Shown one piece after another: positions 8,386 to 16,894 of a stretch of DNA of 33,738 bases. The position numbers were made by a program, and so were the translations under genes. A model generated the notes under the pieces. It was not told the origin of the DNA, searched no databases, and saw nothing but the letters and a program-made list of their open reading frames with translations. Position 1 is the stretch's first letter. Each line of letters opens with the position of its first letter. The stretch is from Treponema sp. (GTDB taxonomy: Bacteria; Spirochaetota; Spirochaetia; Treponematales; Breznakiellaceae): the NCBI GenBank assembly GCA_009782955.1, contig WRIB01000032.1, positions 1 to 33,738 of the forward strand, in the 5' to 3' direction.

Positions 8386-9609
8386 ATGAAAAAAATCGAA
8401 GTAAAAACCCTTACCCCAGGTATGGTTTTTTCTGCCCCGGTATATATAGAGGGAAATAACCTGTTGGTTCCTGCCGGTATTGCCATCCGCAAGAAAGATA
8501 TCGATCATCTGATTAACTGGGGTTATACAGTTGTTTCTACGGAAGGGGATCCGGTACAACCCGCTCCTGCTGAACCAATCCTTGAACCGGTTAAAGAAGA
8601 AATTCCGGAAACGGTTGTTGAAGATGAAGCTCTTCCGGGTCTTTCAGGCGGTACAAAAAAAACAGCGGGAAATGTACTTTCTTTGGTTGATGTTCAGGAA
8701 AATAAAGGAGCGTATCGCAGTTATATTGATCTTATTGAACGGCTTGATTCGGTCTTTTCCAACAGTAGTTCCGGAGTTTCTGTAGAACCGCGGACAGTCG
8801 ACAATCTAACCGGACGGCTGCTGCAGGCAGTCAGAGAGGAACGTGACCATATTATTGGTTTTATCCTGGGCGGCGAGGTTCACGGACATATGTTGGCGAA
8901 GAATTCGGTTAATACTGCTATTTTAGCCTCCCTTATTTCCATGGAATTAAGGTTTACCCACCATAAGGTAATGCAAATAGTTACCGGCGCTCTGTTGCAC
9001 GATATTGGGATGCTCAGACTGCCCAAGGAAATTACCGACAAAACCGGCGGACTTTCCGAAGCAGAGCTCCAGCGTATGCAGGCGCATCCTTTGTATGCCT
9101 ATAAAATTATTACCAAAGAGCTGCTTTATCCTGAAGATGTAGGTTTGGTAGCACTGCAGCATCATGAACGGTGGGACGGAGAAGGTTATCCCAGGCGTAT
9201 TTCAGGTTCCGATATTGATATTGGAGCACGCATAGTATCTGTAGCCGATGCTTTTGAGGCCATGGTCAGCGAAAAACCTTATCGGAACTCTATGATGGGT
9301 TACCAGGCTATGAAAAACCTGCTTTCCGACAATTCCAGACGTTTTGACCCGGATATTCTGAAGGCTTTTATCAAAACTATGGGGATTTATCCTATCGGTT
9401 CCATTATTTTACTGAACAACGGTGTAATAGCCAGAGTTACGGAAGTACAGGGAGATGCCCCGTTACGTCCCAAAATCCGCATATTAATAGATGAATTTGG
9501 CAAAATGTTCAGGCAGGATGAGGGTGAGGTAATTGATCTTCTTACAGAAAAGAGTCTTTTTATTGCACGGGCTCTGGATCCAAAGGAACTTTCCAAGGGA
9601 CGTGGCTAA
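8386..9609 (+). CDS. HD-GYP cyclic-di-GMP phosphodiesterase
   Basis: The 407-residue protein is a likely cytoplasmic enzyme that degrades c-di-GMP. The first 50 residues form the small domain often found before HD-GYP (LTPGMVFSAPVY, then VPAGIAIRKKDIDHLINWG). A Pro/Glu-rich linker follows. The HD-GYP domain carries LLHDIG (His205-Asp206), HPLYAYKI, and HHERWDGEGYP at about 259-269, then VADAFEAMVSEKPYR. All metal-ligand motifs are present, so it should be active. A C-terminal extension of about 60 residues from TMGIYPIGSIILLN is typical of the family. It lies in the same block as a GGDEF cyclase, so synthesis and breakdown of the messenger are co-located. Confidence 0.93.
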   Translation: MKKIEVKTLTPGMVFSAPVYIEGNNLLVPAGIAIRKKDIDHLINWGYTVVSTEGDPVQPAPAEPILEPVKEEIPETVVEDEALPGLSGGTKKTAGNVLSLVDVQENKGAYRSYIDLIERLDSVFSNSSSGVSVEPRTVDNLTGRLLQAVREERDHIIGFILGGEVHGHMLAKNSVNTAILASLISMELRFTHHKVMQIVTGALLHDIGMLRLPKEITDKTGGLSEAELQRMQAHPLYAYKIITKELLYPEDVGLVALQHHERWDGEGYPRRISGSDIDIGARIVSVADAFEAMVSEKPYRNSMMGYQAMKNLLSDNSRRFDPDILKAFIKTMGIYPIGSIILLNNGVIARVTEVQGDAPLRPKIRILIDEFGKMFRQDEGEVIDLLTEKSLFIARALDPKELSKGRG

Positions 9610-9964
9610 AACTGCCAGAATCGTAGGAATAGAAGGAGAATTGCAGGCCGCAATAGCTTTGCAGGAAAAAGGTATGCAGCTTATTGGCCGGAATTTCCGG
9701 TACAAAACAGGTGAAATCGATCTGGTATTGCTGGACGAAGAAGATTTGGTTTTTGTGGAAGTAAAGAATTGGCCTGCAAATGGTCTGGAAAACCTGGAGC
9801 TTATGATAACCCCAAAAAAGCAGCATCGCATAATAGAAACTGCTAAGTATTTTCTTGCCTCTCATCGAGAATATAAATATAGATCGATTAGGTTCGACAT
9901 TGTTTTTTTACAACCCGGCGAACCAATGGTCCACCTGGTGTCAGCATTTACGGAGTCCACATGA
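9602..9964 (+). CDS. YraN-family endonuclease-like protein
   Basis: The 120-residue product begins at a GTG at 9602 that overlaps the HD-GYP gene by 8 bases; the frame is open upstream but conserved sequence starts here. The family pattern is clear: GIEGELQAAIALQEKGMQLIGRNFR, then GEIDLV and FVEVK, which form the E-D-ExK motif of the Holliday-resolvase-like endonuclease fold, and IRFDIVF near the end. The biochemical role of YraN proteins is unsettled, but the nuclease residues are intact. Its stop overlaps the next ATG as ATGA. Confidence 0.88.
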   Translation: MAKTARIVGIEGELQAAIALQEKGMQLIGRNFRYKTGEIDLVLLDEEDLVFVEVKNWPANGLENLELMITPKKQHRIIETAKYFLASHREYKYRSIRFDIVFLQPGEPMVHLVSAFTEST

Positions 9965-10146
9965 TTGCGGTGGAAGAGGACATTTTTCCCCTGGGGGAAA
10001 ATGATCTGCCAAATAAATTAAGTCTTCTCAAACAAAAAATTAACGATGATGATTATTTGTTTGAAGCCATTCAGCGGATTGCCCAGGTACTAAGCAATGA
10101 AATCACCGGAATTCCGGGAGGGAGAAAGGGTGAACGGACGAGATAA
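9961..10146 (+). CDS. Small hypothetical protein
   Basis: This 61-residue acidic protein of unknown function starts with an ATG that overlaps the YraN stop codon and ends 17 bases inside the following gene. The tight overlaps on both sides support real translation. It is predicted to be mostly helical (LSLLKQKINDDDYLFEAIQRIAQVLSNEI) with no signal peptide or recognisable motif. A role linked to its neighbours is only a guess from position. Confidence 0.65.
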   Translation: MIAVEEDIFPLGENDLPNKLSLLKQKINDDDYLFEAIQRIAQVLSNEITGIPGGRKGERTR

Positions 10147-10606
10147 CCGAGGCCGCCGCAGACCATTCAGAGGACGAAATTCTGAACGTTCAGCTCGATC
10201 GTCAGGAGGGGAATCCATCATTGCCGGACATTCCGCCAGGCGAACGAATGTCCCGAACGAATATGAACGTATTTCACCTCCGGTACCGAATACCGATCTT
10301 TTGCCCGTTTTAAATTGTATACGATGCGGTTTACCCATTACGGAACCTTACTTGGCGCTTTCAGACAGATACAATGGGGAACCTGTTCATTTTGATTGTG
10401 TTATGGCAGAATTGACGGAGCAGGAAAAACCGGAAACAGGGGATGTACTGAGTTATATTGGCGGCGGCCGTTTCGGGATTATTCATTTTAATAATGGAAA
10501 AGGTGAGCAGAAAAATTTTACAATTAAAAAGATTCTGGAATGGGAAGATAAAGAAAAAAAGGCAAAATGGCGCGATGCTATTGCTGACCGGTATTCTATA
10601 ACATGA
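10130..10606 (+). CDS. Hypothetical zinc-ribbon-like protein with basic N-terminus
   Basis: The 158-residue protein starts at a GTG at 10130, eight bases after GGGAGG. The first 55 residues are very rich in Arg, Ser and Gly and look like a nucleic-acid-binding tail. From about residue 60 the motif CIRCGLPI followed about 20 residues later by HFDC gives a C-x2-C...H-x2-C set that could bind zinc. The C-terminal part, with YIGGGRFGIIHF and ILEWEDKEKKAKWRDAI, appears folded. I do not recognise a named family. It overlaps the following gene by four bases (ATGA). Confidence 0.75.
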   Translation: MNGRDNRGRRRPFRGRNSERSARSSGGESIIAGHSARRTNVPNEYERISPPVPNTDLLPVLNCIRCGLPITEPYLALSDRYNGEPVHFDCVMAELTEQEKPETGDVLSYIGGGRFGIIHFNNGKGEQKNFTIKKILEWEDKEKKAKWRDAIADRYSIT

Positions 10607-11784
10607 ATGCAGAAATAGATAATCTGGATTTTATTTCCAGCCCCAAAGTTGTCGAAAATTATAAATTTCTGGATGAAATCGGGGTATTTAAACATATCGA
10701 AAGGCTTAATAAAGAATTACTGGACTGTAGTAACCTTCTTTCCGGCGCTGTTGATATTTTTAACAAGATTTCCATTACTGAAATACTGGACGCTGCGGTT
10801 TGGAAGATTTCTGATCGGTTTTTGCCTTCATTTATTACCTTTTTGTGGAAACCGCATCAAAACCGGAATGATGTAACCATAAAAAGCTATAAAAACTACA
10901 AACCGGTGGATATTAATCTGCCTGTTCAGACTATTGCGCCTTTTATCCCCTTTTTTACGCGGTTTCCAAAGCCTGTCGCTTATGAAATATTTGAATTTCA
11001 GGAAAAAAATCTTGATCCTGTAATTCTTGACAGGTTAAAAGAACTTGATCCTGAACTTCTTATTCCGATAATGGGGCCTTTTGGTCTTTACGGTATTGTA
11101 TTGATTGGAAGAAAAATGATTTCTAAAGGCTATACCCCGGATGAACTTTTTTTCCTTGAACAGCTTATGTCTTTTCTTTCTCAGGCTGTACAGAATAATC
11201 TTCATTATGAACATTCGGTAAGGGATGTTAAGACAGGGCTTTATAACCATGGTTATTTTTTAACGCGTCTTTCCGAAGAAATAGCCAGAACCAAGAGAGA
11301 AGATGCTGTTTCTTCGCTTTTGGTTATGGACGTGGATAAATTTAAAATTTTTAACGATACCTACGGACACCTGGCAGGAGACCGTGTTTTGGAAAGTCTT
11401 GCCTTGACCATTAAGCAATCTTTGCGGACCGGAGATATTCCTTCTCGTTTCGGCGGAGAGGAATTCACGATATTGCTTATCAATACTCCCCGTCAAACTG
11501 CATGGTTAGTGGCAGAACGGCTGCGGAAGTCGGTGGAAGAAATGAAAGTACCCTGGGAAATTCCGTTGCCTCAGGTAACAATCAGCCTGGGATTGGTAAG
11601 TTTTGACAGCAAAATGGATACCAATGCTGATGAAATAATTTCCCGTGCCGATGAAGCTTTGTACAAGTCGAAAGAAAACGGCCGTAACCGCACAAGCATC
11701 TGGGGAGGAGGTCTGCTTTTCAGGATTCAACACAGCCGGGAGAACACGGAAGATAAACAAGACCCTGACATTGTGACTGCGTAA
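10603..11784 (+). CDS. GAF-like/GGDEF diguanylate cyclase
   Basis: The 393-residue protein should make c-di-GMP. Residues about 45-195 resemble a GAF-type sensory domain without clear ligand residues. The GGDEF domain begins with DVKTGLYNHGYF, contains MDVDKFKIFNDTYGHLAGD, the active-site GGEEF at residues 284-288, and ISRADEALYKSKENGRN. RTGD at 275-278 lies five residues before GGEEF, so the product-inhibition (I) site is intact. It is the last gene of the packed plus-strand block and meets the next gene tail to tail with only three bases between stop codons. Confidence 0.94.
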   Translation: MNAEIDNLDFISSPKVVENYKFLDEIGVFKHIERLNKELLDCSNLLSGAVDIFNKISITEILDAAVWKISDRFLPSFITFLWKPHQNRNDVTIKSYKNYKPVDINLPVQTIAPFIPFFTRFPKPVAYEIFEFQEKNLDPVILDRLKELDPELLIPIMGPFGLYGIVLIGRKMISKGYTPDELFFLEQLMSFLSQAVQNNLHYEHSVRDVKTGLYNHGYFLTRLSEEIARTKREDAVSSLLVMDVDKFKIFNDTYGHLAGDRVLESLALTIKQSLRTGDIPSRFGGEEFTILLINTPRQTAWLVAERLRKSVEEMKVPWEIPLPQVTISLGLVSFDSKMDTNADEIISRADEALYKSKENGRNRTSIWGGGLLFRIQHSRENTEDKQDPDIVTA

Positions 11785-11787
11785 AAT

Positions 11788-12849
11788 CTAACTCCAATCA
11801 AAGGCTGCACAATAATATGTATCCCGGTGGTTGTACAGGCCGTCGTATGCTTCCATGGCTGCTTCGGGCTTTACTACATGACTGATAATACGTTTAGGTT
11901 CAATGGTTCCTTTTTTTATTAATGAGGCAAAACTTGCAAAGTTCCGTTCGATGGATTCGCGGCTTCCTTCTTTTTTGCTGAACGGGTAGCGGCCGTTAAA
12001 AGCGCCAATAAGGGTGATCATATTCATGTGCAGATGGTTAAAGACACCGGTAACATTGCAGGTGTAATCCTCTCTGGGAGAGCCAAGCAGCAAAACCTGT
12101 CCGTTTTTTCCGCAGCACATTATTGCATTGACAATCCCTTCGGATCGGCCTGTTGCATCTACGGTGATGTCCGGAGGGGAACCTTCGCTCACTTTCGTTC
12201 GTTCGGCGGAGTATACCGTTTCTCTCCCAAAAAAACCGGTAACGGCTTCTATCTGTTCCTCAGCTGGTGCTGCAAGAACATTTTGCAAACAGGCATTTTT
12301 TGCATGAGCTGCACGGTTTTCTACGGTATCAACTCCCAGTACCTGGACGCCGGAAGCCTGGTAGAGAAGAGCCGTTAAAAGACCTACTATACCAAGACCA
12401 AAAACACAAACCGTGTCTCCGAGTTTTAACTCGGCAGGAAGTATGCCGTTCATTGCCACAAGACCCAAATGAATAAGGCTTGCGTCAATGCTATTAAGTT
12501 CATTAAATTCATTTCCAAGCTTAACAACCATTCCCAGGCTGCTCATCGTTTCCACAGGGAACCTGAAAAATTCCTGGTGGGGACCGCTGTAAAGAACTCT
12601 GTCTCCTTTGGCAAAGTTAACGCCGGTTCCGGTATTTTCTATCTTTCCAATGGAAGCATATCCGGGGTATACCGGATAAACGACTCCTTTTTTAAGACCG
12701 TATACTCTGGACAGTTCCGTACCCGTGCTTATCAGCGACGCCTCGTTTCTGACAAGTATTTCTCCTTCTTTAAGCGGACTATTATCCAGTTCTTCCGAAA
12801 CACAAACAACCTGGCCCTTGTTAATGATCTTAATGTTTCTGCTTGTCAT
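11788..12849 (-). CDS. Medium-chain dehydrogenase/reductase (Zn-ADH superfamily)
   Basis: The 353-residue protein has the GroES-like N-terminal half and a Rossmann fold with CVFGLGIVGLLTAL (GLGIVG at 151-156). ISTGTELSRV stands where the catalytic cysteine segment normally lies, and no structural-zinc Cys cluster is seen, so it may use no metal or an atypical site. This pattern occurs in MDR members related to BchC and sugar-alcohol dehydrogenases. The substrate is unknown. The ATG at 12849 has no Shine-Dalgarno, but TATACT lies six bases upstream, suggesting a leaderless message. It faces away from a CDF exporter gene. Confidence 0.83.
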   Translation of the reverse strand: MTSRNIKIINKGQVVCVSEELDNSPLKEGEILVRNEASLISTGTELSRVYGLKKGVVYPVYPGYASIGKIENTGTGVNFAKGDRVLYSGPHQEFFRFPVETMSSLGMVVKLGNEFNELNSIDASLIHLGLVAMNGILPAELKLGDTVCVFGLGIVGLLTALLYQASGVQVLGVDTVENRAAHAKNACLQNVLAAPAEEQIEAVTGFFGRETVYSAERTKVSEGSPPDITVDATGRSEGIVNAIMCCGKNGQVLLLGSPREDYTCNVTGVFNHLHMNMITLIGAFNGRYPFSKKEGSRESIERNFASFASLIKKGTIEPKRIISHVVKPEAAMEAYDGLYNHRDTYYCAAFDWS

Positions 12850-12861
12850 AAAATTAGTATA
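12847..12861 (-). promoter_or_regulatory. -10 box abutting start codon, leaderless candidate
   Basis: On the minus strand TATACT (12861-12856) is followed by six bases and the ATG of the MDR dehydrogenase. Transcription would begin at or next to the ATG, and there is no Shine-Dalgarno. No convincing -35 is visible. Confidence 0.45.
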
Positions 12862-12905
12862 ACATATATAATAAATTTTATTTGAATAAATTTCGGGGAA
12901 ACTGC

Positions 12906-13763
12906 TTGGAAAAAGTAAAAGCCGGTTATATAGAAGGGATAATTTCCGTAATTGTCAATTTGGCATTGTTTATCCTTAAAATGTGGGCTGGTATTGTATC
13001 CGGGTCAATTGCCCTGGTTGCAGATGCATGGCATACGCTGTCTGATTCGTTTAGTTCGATAGTAGTTGTAGTTGCCGCAAAGTTGTCGTCCAAAAAAGCC
13101 GACAAGGAACACCCCTTTGGACATGGGCGATGGGAATATATAGCTTCTCTTTTTATAGCTTTTTTCCTGGGGATAATAGCCTATGAATTTTTTAAAAATT
13201 CGATAATAAGATTTAACTCAAAAGAACATATTGAATTTGGATTAATAGCAATTATTGTAACAATAATATCAATAGTAATTAAGGAATTACTGGCTCAATA
13301 TGCATTTTATTTGGGACGAAAAACTCAGAATCTAATTGTCAAAGCGGATGGCTGGCATCACAGAACCGATGCATTGTCATCTGTAGTTGTTTTAGTTGGC
13401 ATATTTTTTGCAAAACAGTTTTGGTGGGTTGATAGTGTCCTGGGAATTATTATTGCATTAATGATTTTTTATATAGCATTTAAAATTATGAAAGAAACGA
13501 TTGCTAAAATTCTGGGCGAAGAACCCGGCGATGATTTGGTTAACAGAATAACCAGTGAAATTGTTAATGCCTACCATGATGATTTAAAAATACATCATTT
13601 TCATGTTCATAATTATGTTTTGCATAAGGAATTGACATTGCATATCAGGCTTAGAAAGAATTTGACAATAGAAACCGGGCATAGAATAGCTTCTGTTATT
13701 GAAGAAAGAATAAATGATAAATTTGATGTGGTTACGACAATTCATGTTGAGCCATTGGAATGA
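12906..13763 (+). CDS. Cation diffusion facilitator family transporter
   Basis: The protein exports divalent metal ions such as Zn, Fe, Mn or Co across the inner membrane. It is 285 residues from a TTG at 12906, six bases after CGGGGA; an upstream in-frame TTG at 12882 lacks a ribosome site. Six membrane segments are predicted. The metal-site residues are present in VADAWHTLSDSFSS (segment 2) and KADGWHHRTDALSS (segment 5), and HPFGHGRWEYIASL is typical of the family. A cytoplasmic ferredoxin-like domain with HHFHVHNY and TTIHVEP completes it. The metal cannot be predicted. The stop codon lies in a TGAGGCT element. Confidence 0.93.
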   Translation: MEKVKAGYIEGIISVIVNLALFILKMWAGIVSGSIALVADAWHTLSDSFSSIVVVVAAKLSSKKADKEHPFGHGRWEYIASLFIAFFLGIIAYEFFKNSIIRFNSKEHIEFGLIAIIVTIISIVIKELLAQYAFYLGRKTQNLIVKADGWHHRTDALSSVVVLVGIFFAKQFWWVDSVLGIIIALMIFYIAFKIMKETIAKILGEEPGDDLVNRITSEIVNAYHDDLKIHHFHVHNYVLHKELTLHIRLRKNLTIETGHRIASVIEERINDKFDVVTTIHVEPLE

Positions 13764-13779
13764 GGCTGCAACGGCTCAG

Positions 13780-14628
13780 CTATCCTGTTCGCAGTTCTGC
13801 GCGGAACACCGGTACAGCTTCGGCGGCCGATCCCCGGCGGCCTTCTATGGCATAAGCCGCTGTACAATGCAGGGGAATTTGCCGGCATAGCGGACTGTCT
13901 TTGTTTATGTCTTCCGATGTTATGGGCAAAAGAAACAGGTTTATCGTTTCTCCGTACAAAACTTCGGCAAGATAATTGATATCCAGCCTGATTTGTTGTG
14001 CATTTTTCAGAATTTCCGGATCAACTAAATCCTGGATCCACTGGATATACCGTGCATTATTTACATGACCGTTATAGTCGATGTCGGAATAACATGCCCG
14101 GCGCAGAACCGGTTCTGCGGCAGAATAATCCTGTGCCGCAAGAGACGGCGGCGGATCGTTACCCTGCAGGTTTTCTCCCGGCAAAGCATTTATCCCTTCG
14201 TTGGGCGGAAGTTTTTCCGCAGCAATCTGGGGACGTAAAGGACGCCGTTTTTCTATGTCAACAACCAGCCATGCGCTTCTGCCACGTACTAAGGCATTGT
14301 CGAGACACTGACTGTTTTCCCGGTCTGAAATATCGGCAGAATAATGGATATCATAATCGCGGATGGCAAATAGTTTGTTTGTACTGCGTGGCCATGTTCG
14401 GGTAATTATTTTTTCTTTGTACCGGGGACGACAGGCCATAAAAACAGAAAGCCGGGAAAGTATCCAAACTGTACCGCTTTGCTTCATTGCTTCCCTTCCC
14501 ACTCCAAGAATTTCGGCGTGGTTAATTGCCGCTTCCTGAAACAGATCAAAAGTGGAGGCAATGGTCAGGCCGTCACTTTGATCAATTCCTGCAAAATCGA
14601 CAGTAGATTCTTCATTAAAAATGTTCAT
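13780..14628 (-). CDS. Acyl-ACP thioesterase (FatA/FatB-like double hotdog)
   Basis: The enzyme releases fatty acids from acyl-carrier protein. It has 282 residues and two tandem hotdog domains. The first carries FDLFQEAAINHAEILGVG and VWILSRLSV. The second carries SDIDYNGHVNNARYIQWI at 181-198, the signature with the active-site Asn/His. A Pro-rich linker (about 140-165) joins them. An AAGGA site precedes the ATG. It lies 14 bases downstream of the secreted hydrolase gene on the same strand and is probably co-transcribed with it. Chain-length preference cannot be read from the sequence. Confidence 0.9.
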   Translation of the reverse strand: MNIFNEESTVDFAGIDQSDGLTIASTFDLFQEAAINHAEILGVGREAMKQSGTVWILSRLSVFMACRPRYKEKIITRTWPRSTNKLFAIRDYDIHYSADISDRENSQCLDNALVRGRSAWLVVDIEKRRPLRPQIAAEKLPPNEGINALPGENLQGNDPPPSLAAQDYSAAEPVLRRACYSDIDYNGHVNNARYIQWIQDLVDPEILKNAQQIRLDINYLAEVLYGETINLFLLPITSEDINKDSPLCRQIPLHCTAAYAIEGRRGSAAEAVPVFRAELRTG

Positions 14629-14642
14629 AATAATATTCCTTT

Positions 14643-15620
14643 TTACTTTTCCCAGAATGCAGTATCTCTGGGAAAGACAGTGTCCCAGTACGGGTTAAGA
14701 TTATGATTCGCATTGGCATAAACTTCATAGTGCAGCTCTATTTTTCCTTTTCCTGTTTTTTCACGCCGGGCGTTTTCCGCTTGTATTGCCTTTGCAAGGG
14801 CATCATTCCATTTCTTTGGCACCGCATTGTCCTTATCTCCCTGTTCAATCAGTATTGGTGTACCGGGGGCGATCTTGTCCAGATGAACAATAAGCGAGAA
14901 ATCGTCTGCCGGTTGTTCCTTTTTAAAACGTTCCGCCCATCCGGCATTGCGGCCATAATGAGCCCATGAGTCAGGAAAAGGCAGGCTTACCGGAGCCCAA
15001 AGTACCGTCGGAACAGGTTTTTGAATGATTTCCAAAAAATGCAAAGCTACCTGACCTCCGTTGCTGTGACCCCATAGAACGATTTTTTTAAAGGAAACAG
15101 GAAATGTAATCCTGTCAGCCCGGGCGATTTCCGGACTGAAAATATAATCCGGCGTTTCCAGGCTTTTATAAAGCTCTATCGCATTTACTGTAGAATAAAA
15201 CTGGTGAAGCTGCTGCGGGGCAGGGGCAGGCGATGAAGAGCCGTAACCAAAAAAATCCGGCGCAATTATTGCCCAGCCGTGCTGAAGATACCCTTTTGCC
15301 GGATTTTCCGTTCCTTTTCCGGTATAGTAGTTTCTTGGATTTTGATGTCCCCTCAGCATTATCACAATGCCCTTGATGGTTTCCGGCTTAATTGCCGGAA
15401 TACTCAGCCTGGCGCTTACGGTTAAACCCATTGATTTGTAATTGACATTGTAAGCATGCTGAAGATTGTTTTTAAATGCTAATTCTTCAATTAATATAGA
15501 ACTTGTTTTATAGGGATATGTTTGCAGGTTTTTCAGAGAAAAGTCTGTAAAACGCCGTTCCTGAGAAACCAGTAATGTAACCGGAATAAAAAGCACCAGA
15601 ACACCCAGGGTTTTTTTCAT
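14643..15620 (-). CDS. Secreted alpha/beta hydrolase (S9-like)
   Basis: From the ATG at 15620 the protein has 325 residues, beginning with a signal peptide (KK followed by a hydrophobic stretch ending at VSQ). The hydrolase fold shows an oxyanion strand IVIMLRGHQNP, the nucleophile elbow GHSNGG with Ser186, Asp262 in EQGDKDNAVP and His306 in ANANHNL, a full catalytic triad. The family includes esterases and dipeptidyl-peptidase-like enzymes, and the substrate is unknown. An upstream TTG at 15662 would hide the signal peptide behind an extra hydrophobic run and is less likely. No Shine-Dalgarno precedes the ATG, but TATAGT does, seven bases away. Confidence 0.82.
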   Translation of the reverse strand: MKKTLGVLVLFIPVTLLVSQERRFTDFSLKNLQTYPYKTSSILIEELAFKNNLQHAYNVNYKSMGLTVSARLSIPAIKPETIKGIVIMLRGHQNPRNYYTGKGTENPAKGYLQHGWAIIAPDFFGYGSSSPAPAPQQLHQFYSTVNAIELYKSLETPDYIFSPEIARADRITFPVSFKKIVLWGHSNGGQVALHFLEIIQKPVPTVLWAPVSLPFPDSWAHYGRNAGWAERFKKEQPADDFSLIVHLDKIAPGTPILIEQGDKDNAVPKKWNDALAKAIQAENARREKTGKGKIELHYEVYANANHNLNPYWDTVFPRDTAFWEK

Positions 15621-15633
15621 TAATCGTACTATA
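15618..15633 (-). promoter_or_regulatory. -10 box abutting start codon, leaderless candidate
   Basis: TATAGT (15633-15628, minus strand) ends seven bases before the ATG of the secreted hydrolase, and no Shine-Dalgarno is present. The -35 region is poor. Confidence 0.35.
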
Positions 15634-15739
15634 ATAAAAAAAATGGATTTCTTAAACCCCAATACCTAGAAAAAATCACTTAAATTTATTAAATTCAAAA
15701 CATAGAAAAAAATTTCTGTTTATACATCAGGAGGCTAAT

Positions 15740-16264
15740 ATCGGAAAGCAGCTTGTTTTACTATTGGTGATTTTCACACTTTTGTCTCTGCAAAATATAC
15801 TGGGATATTTTTTTCAAATACGGCAATATCAAAAAATGATTAGAAAATGGCTGGGGAAGGGTATTTTGGGTATTGGTCAAAGACGTGGTCTGTTTACACC
15901 GGGAGAAATAATTATTCTGGTTTATGACACAAGGGCAAATGCGGCAATTACCGTCCAATCCATGCGGGGTTATTCGATTTTTGTTCGTTTTAAGGAAAAA
16001 TCGGATTGCCTGGGCCTTTCTCTGGAAGAACTGCGCCGGCTGGGTTTGGAAGCTGACCGCCATGATCTGGGGTTATGGCGTATCTTTTTTCGTTATAAAC
16101 CGCAAAAGCTTTCCAAGCAAAAAGGTGCGTTGATTCAGGCAGTAGAAGCAGTTGCAAAGAAAATGGCGTCGGAAGTAAGTGATGTACCTGCGATACAGCA
16201 ATTTTTGGCAGCGATGCCTTCGTCAAACATCATATCGGAGAGAGATAATGCCGGACAATATTAA
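15740..16264 (+). CDS. GutM-like membrane-anchored regulator
   Basis: The product resembles GutM, the activator of the glucitol operon: one N-terminal membrane helix (residues about 4-22), then YQKMIRKWLGKGILGIGQRRG, TPGEIIILVYD and a soluble C-terminal part of about 110 residues. In enterobacteria GutM controls sorbitol PTS genes. Here the next gene resembles the C-terminal half of the sorbitol permease SrlE, which supports the link. The start is unusual. AGGAGG at 15729-15734 stands five bases before an in-frame ATC at 15740; the first standard start is TTG at 15764, 29 bases from AGGAGG, and would cut into the membrane helix. I give the longer form (174 residues) as the better guess. Confidence 0.65.
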   Translation: MGKQLVLLLVIFTLLSLQNILGYFFQIRQYQKMIRKWLGKGILGIGQRRGLFTPGEIIILVYDTRANAAITVQSMRGYSIFVRFKEKSDCLGLSLEELRRLGLEADRHDLGLWRIFFRYKPQKLSKQKGALIQAVEAVAKKMASEVSDVPAIQQFLAAMPSSNIISERDNAGQY

Positions 16265-16868
16265 ACAACAGTTATTTGATACAGCAAAAAAAGTTTCTGT
16301 TTTTTTGGGCAAAGCTGCACGGTTTACTTTAGAGCGGCTGCTTGTTATATACAAAAAAGTTCTTCCTTTTTTGGAAAGGGCGGTGCGGATTATTTTAGAT
16401 CTGCTGGTCCGTCTTGGCAGGCAGATACTGCCGGTGCTAAAAGCAATGGCGCCGTCTGTTCTGCTTGGTGCGGTGACTTTTATTCTTTTGTTCTTAACAG
16501 GTTTGGGGGATACAATAGGCAGGGAATTGGCTCTTCTGACAGGTATTGTTCCGGCTTTGTTGATTATTTTTGCAATTTGTTTTATTCCTGCTGTTTCTCC
16601 TGTACTGGGACCCGGAATAATAATTGCAGTAGCCGCAGCTATATTTACAGGAGAACAAATCGCCGGAGGAATGGCAAAACCGGTTGTTGCTTTGGCAGCT
16701 TTGCTTGCTCTTGATGCCCAGCTTGGCGGCAGTTTTATTCCTCCAAACCATGTCCTGGGCGAAAATGAGCCGGAGACAATAAGCGCCGGAGTTCCGGGGA
16801 TCGTATTTACCCGGCTGCTCACCGTTCCTGCAGCGGTATTGCTTTCCTGTTTGCTTTCCTTTTTATAA
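16248..16868 (+). CDS. SrlE C-terminal-domain-like membrane protein, no PTS EIIB
   Basis: The 206-residue protein starts at an ATG seven bases after CGGAG and overlaps the GutM-like gene by 17 bases. Residues 1-70 are amphipathic, Lys/Arg-rich helices in place of the phosphorylated EIIB domain. The remainder has three or four membrane segments, with SPVLGPGIIIA, IAGGMAKPVVALAALLALDAQ, GGSFIPPN and the ISAGVPGIVFTRLLT motif, which I recognise from the C-terminal part of the glucitol/sorbitol permease SrlE. No EIIA, EIIB or EIIC2 gene lies nearby. It could be a reduced transporter or a membrane partner of the GutM-like protein. Confidence 0.7.
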   Translation: MPDNIKQQLFDTAKKVSVFLGKAARFTLERLLVIYKKVLPFLERAVRIILDLLVRLGRQILPVLKAMAPSVLLGAVTFILLFLTGLGDTIGRELALLTGIVPALLIIFAICFIPAVSPVLGPGIIIAVAAAIFTGEQIAGGMAKPVVALAALLALDAQLGGSFIPPNHVLGENEPETISAGVPGIVFTRLLTVPAAVLLSCLLSFL

Positions 16869-16894
16869 GTGATTATGCGAAGCTGCAGACAGGC

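Noticed and set aside
16223-16822. Minus-strand open frame of 199 codons opposite the SrlE-like gene
   Set aside because: Low-complexity composition, no start signals, and the plus-strand frame has clear family motifs.
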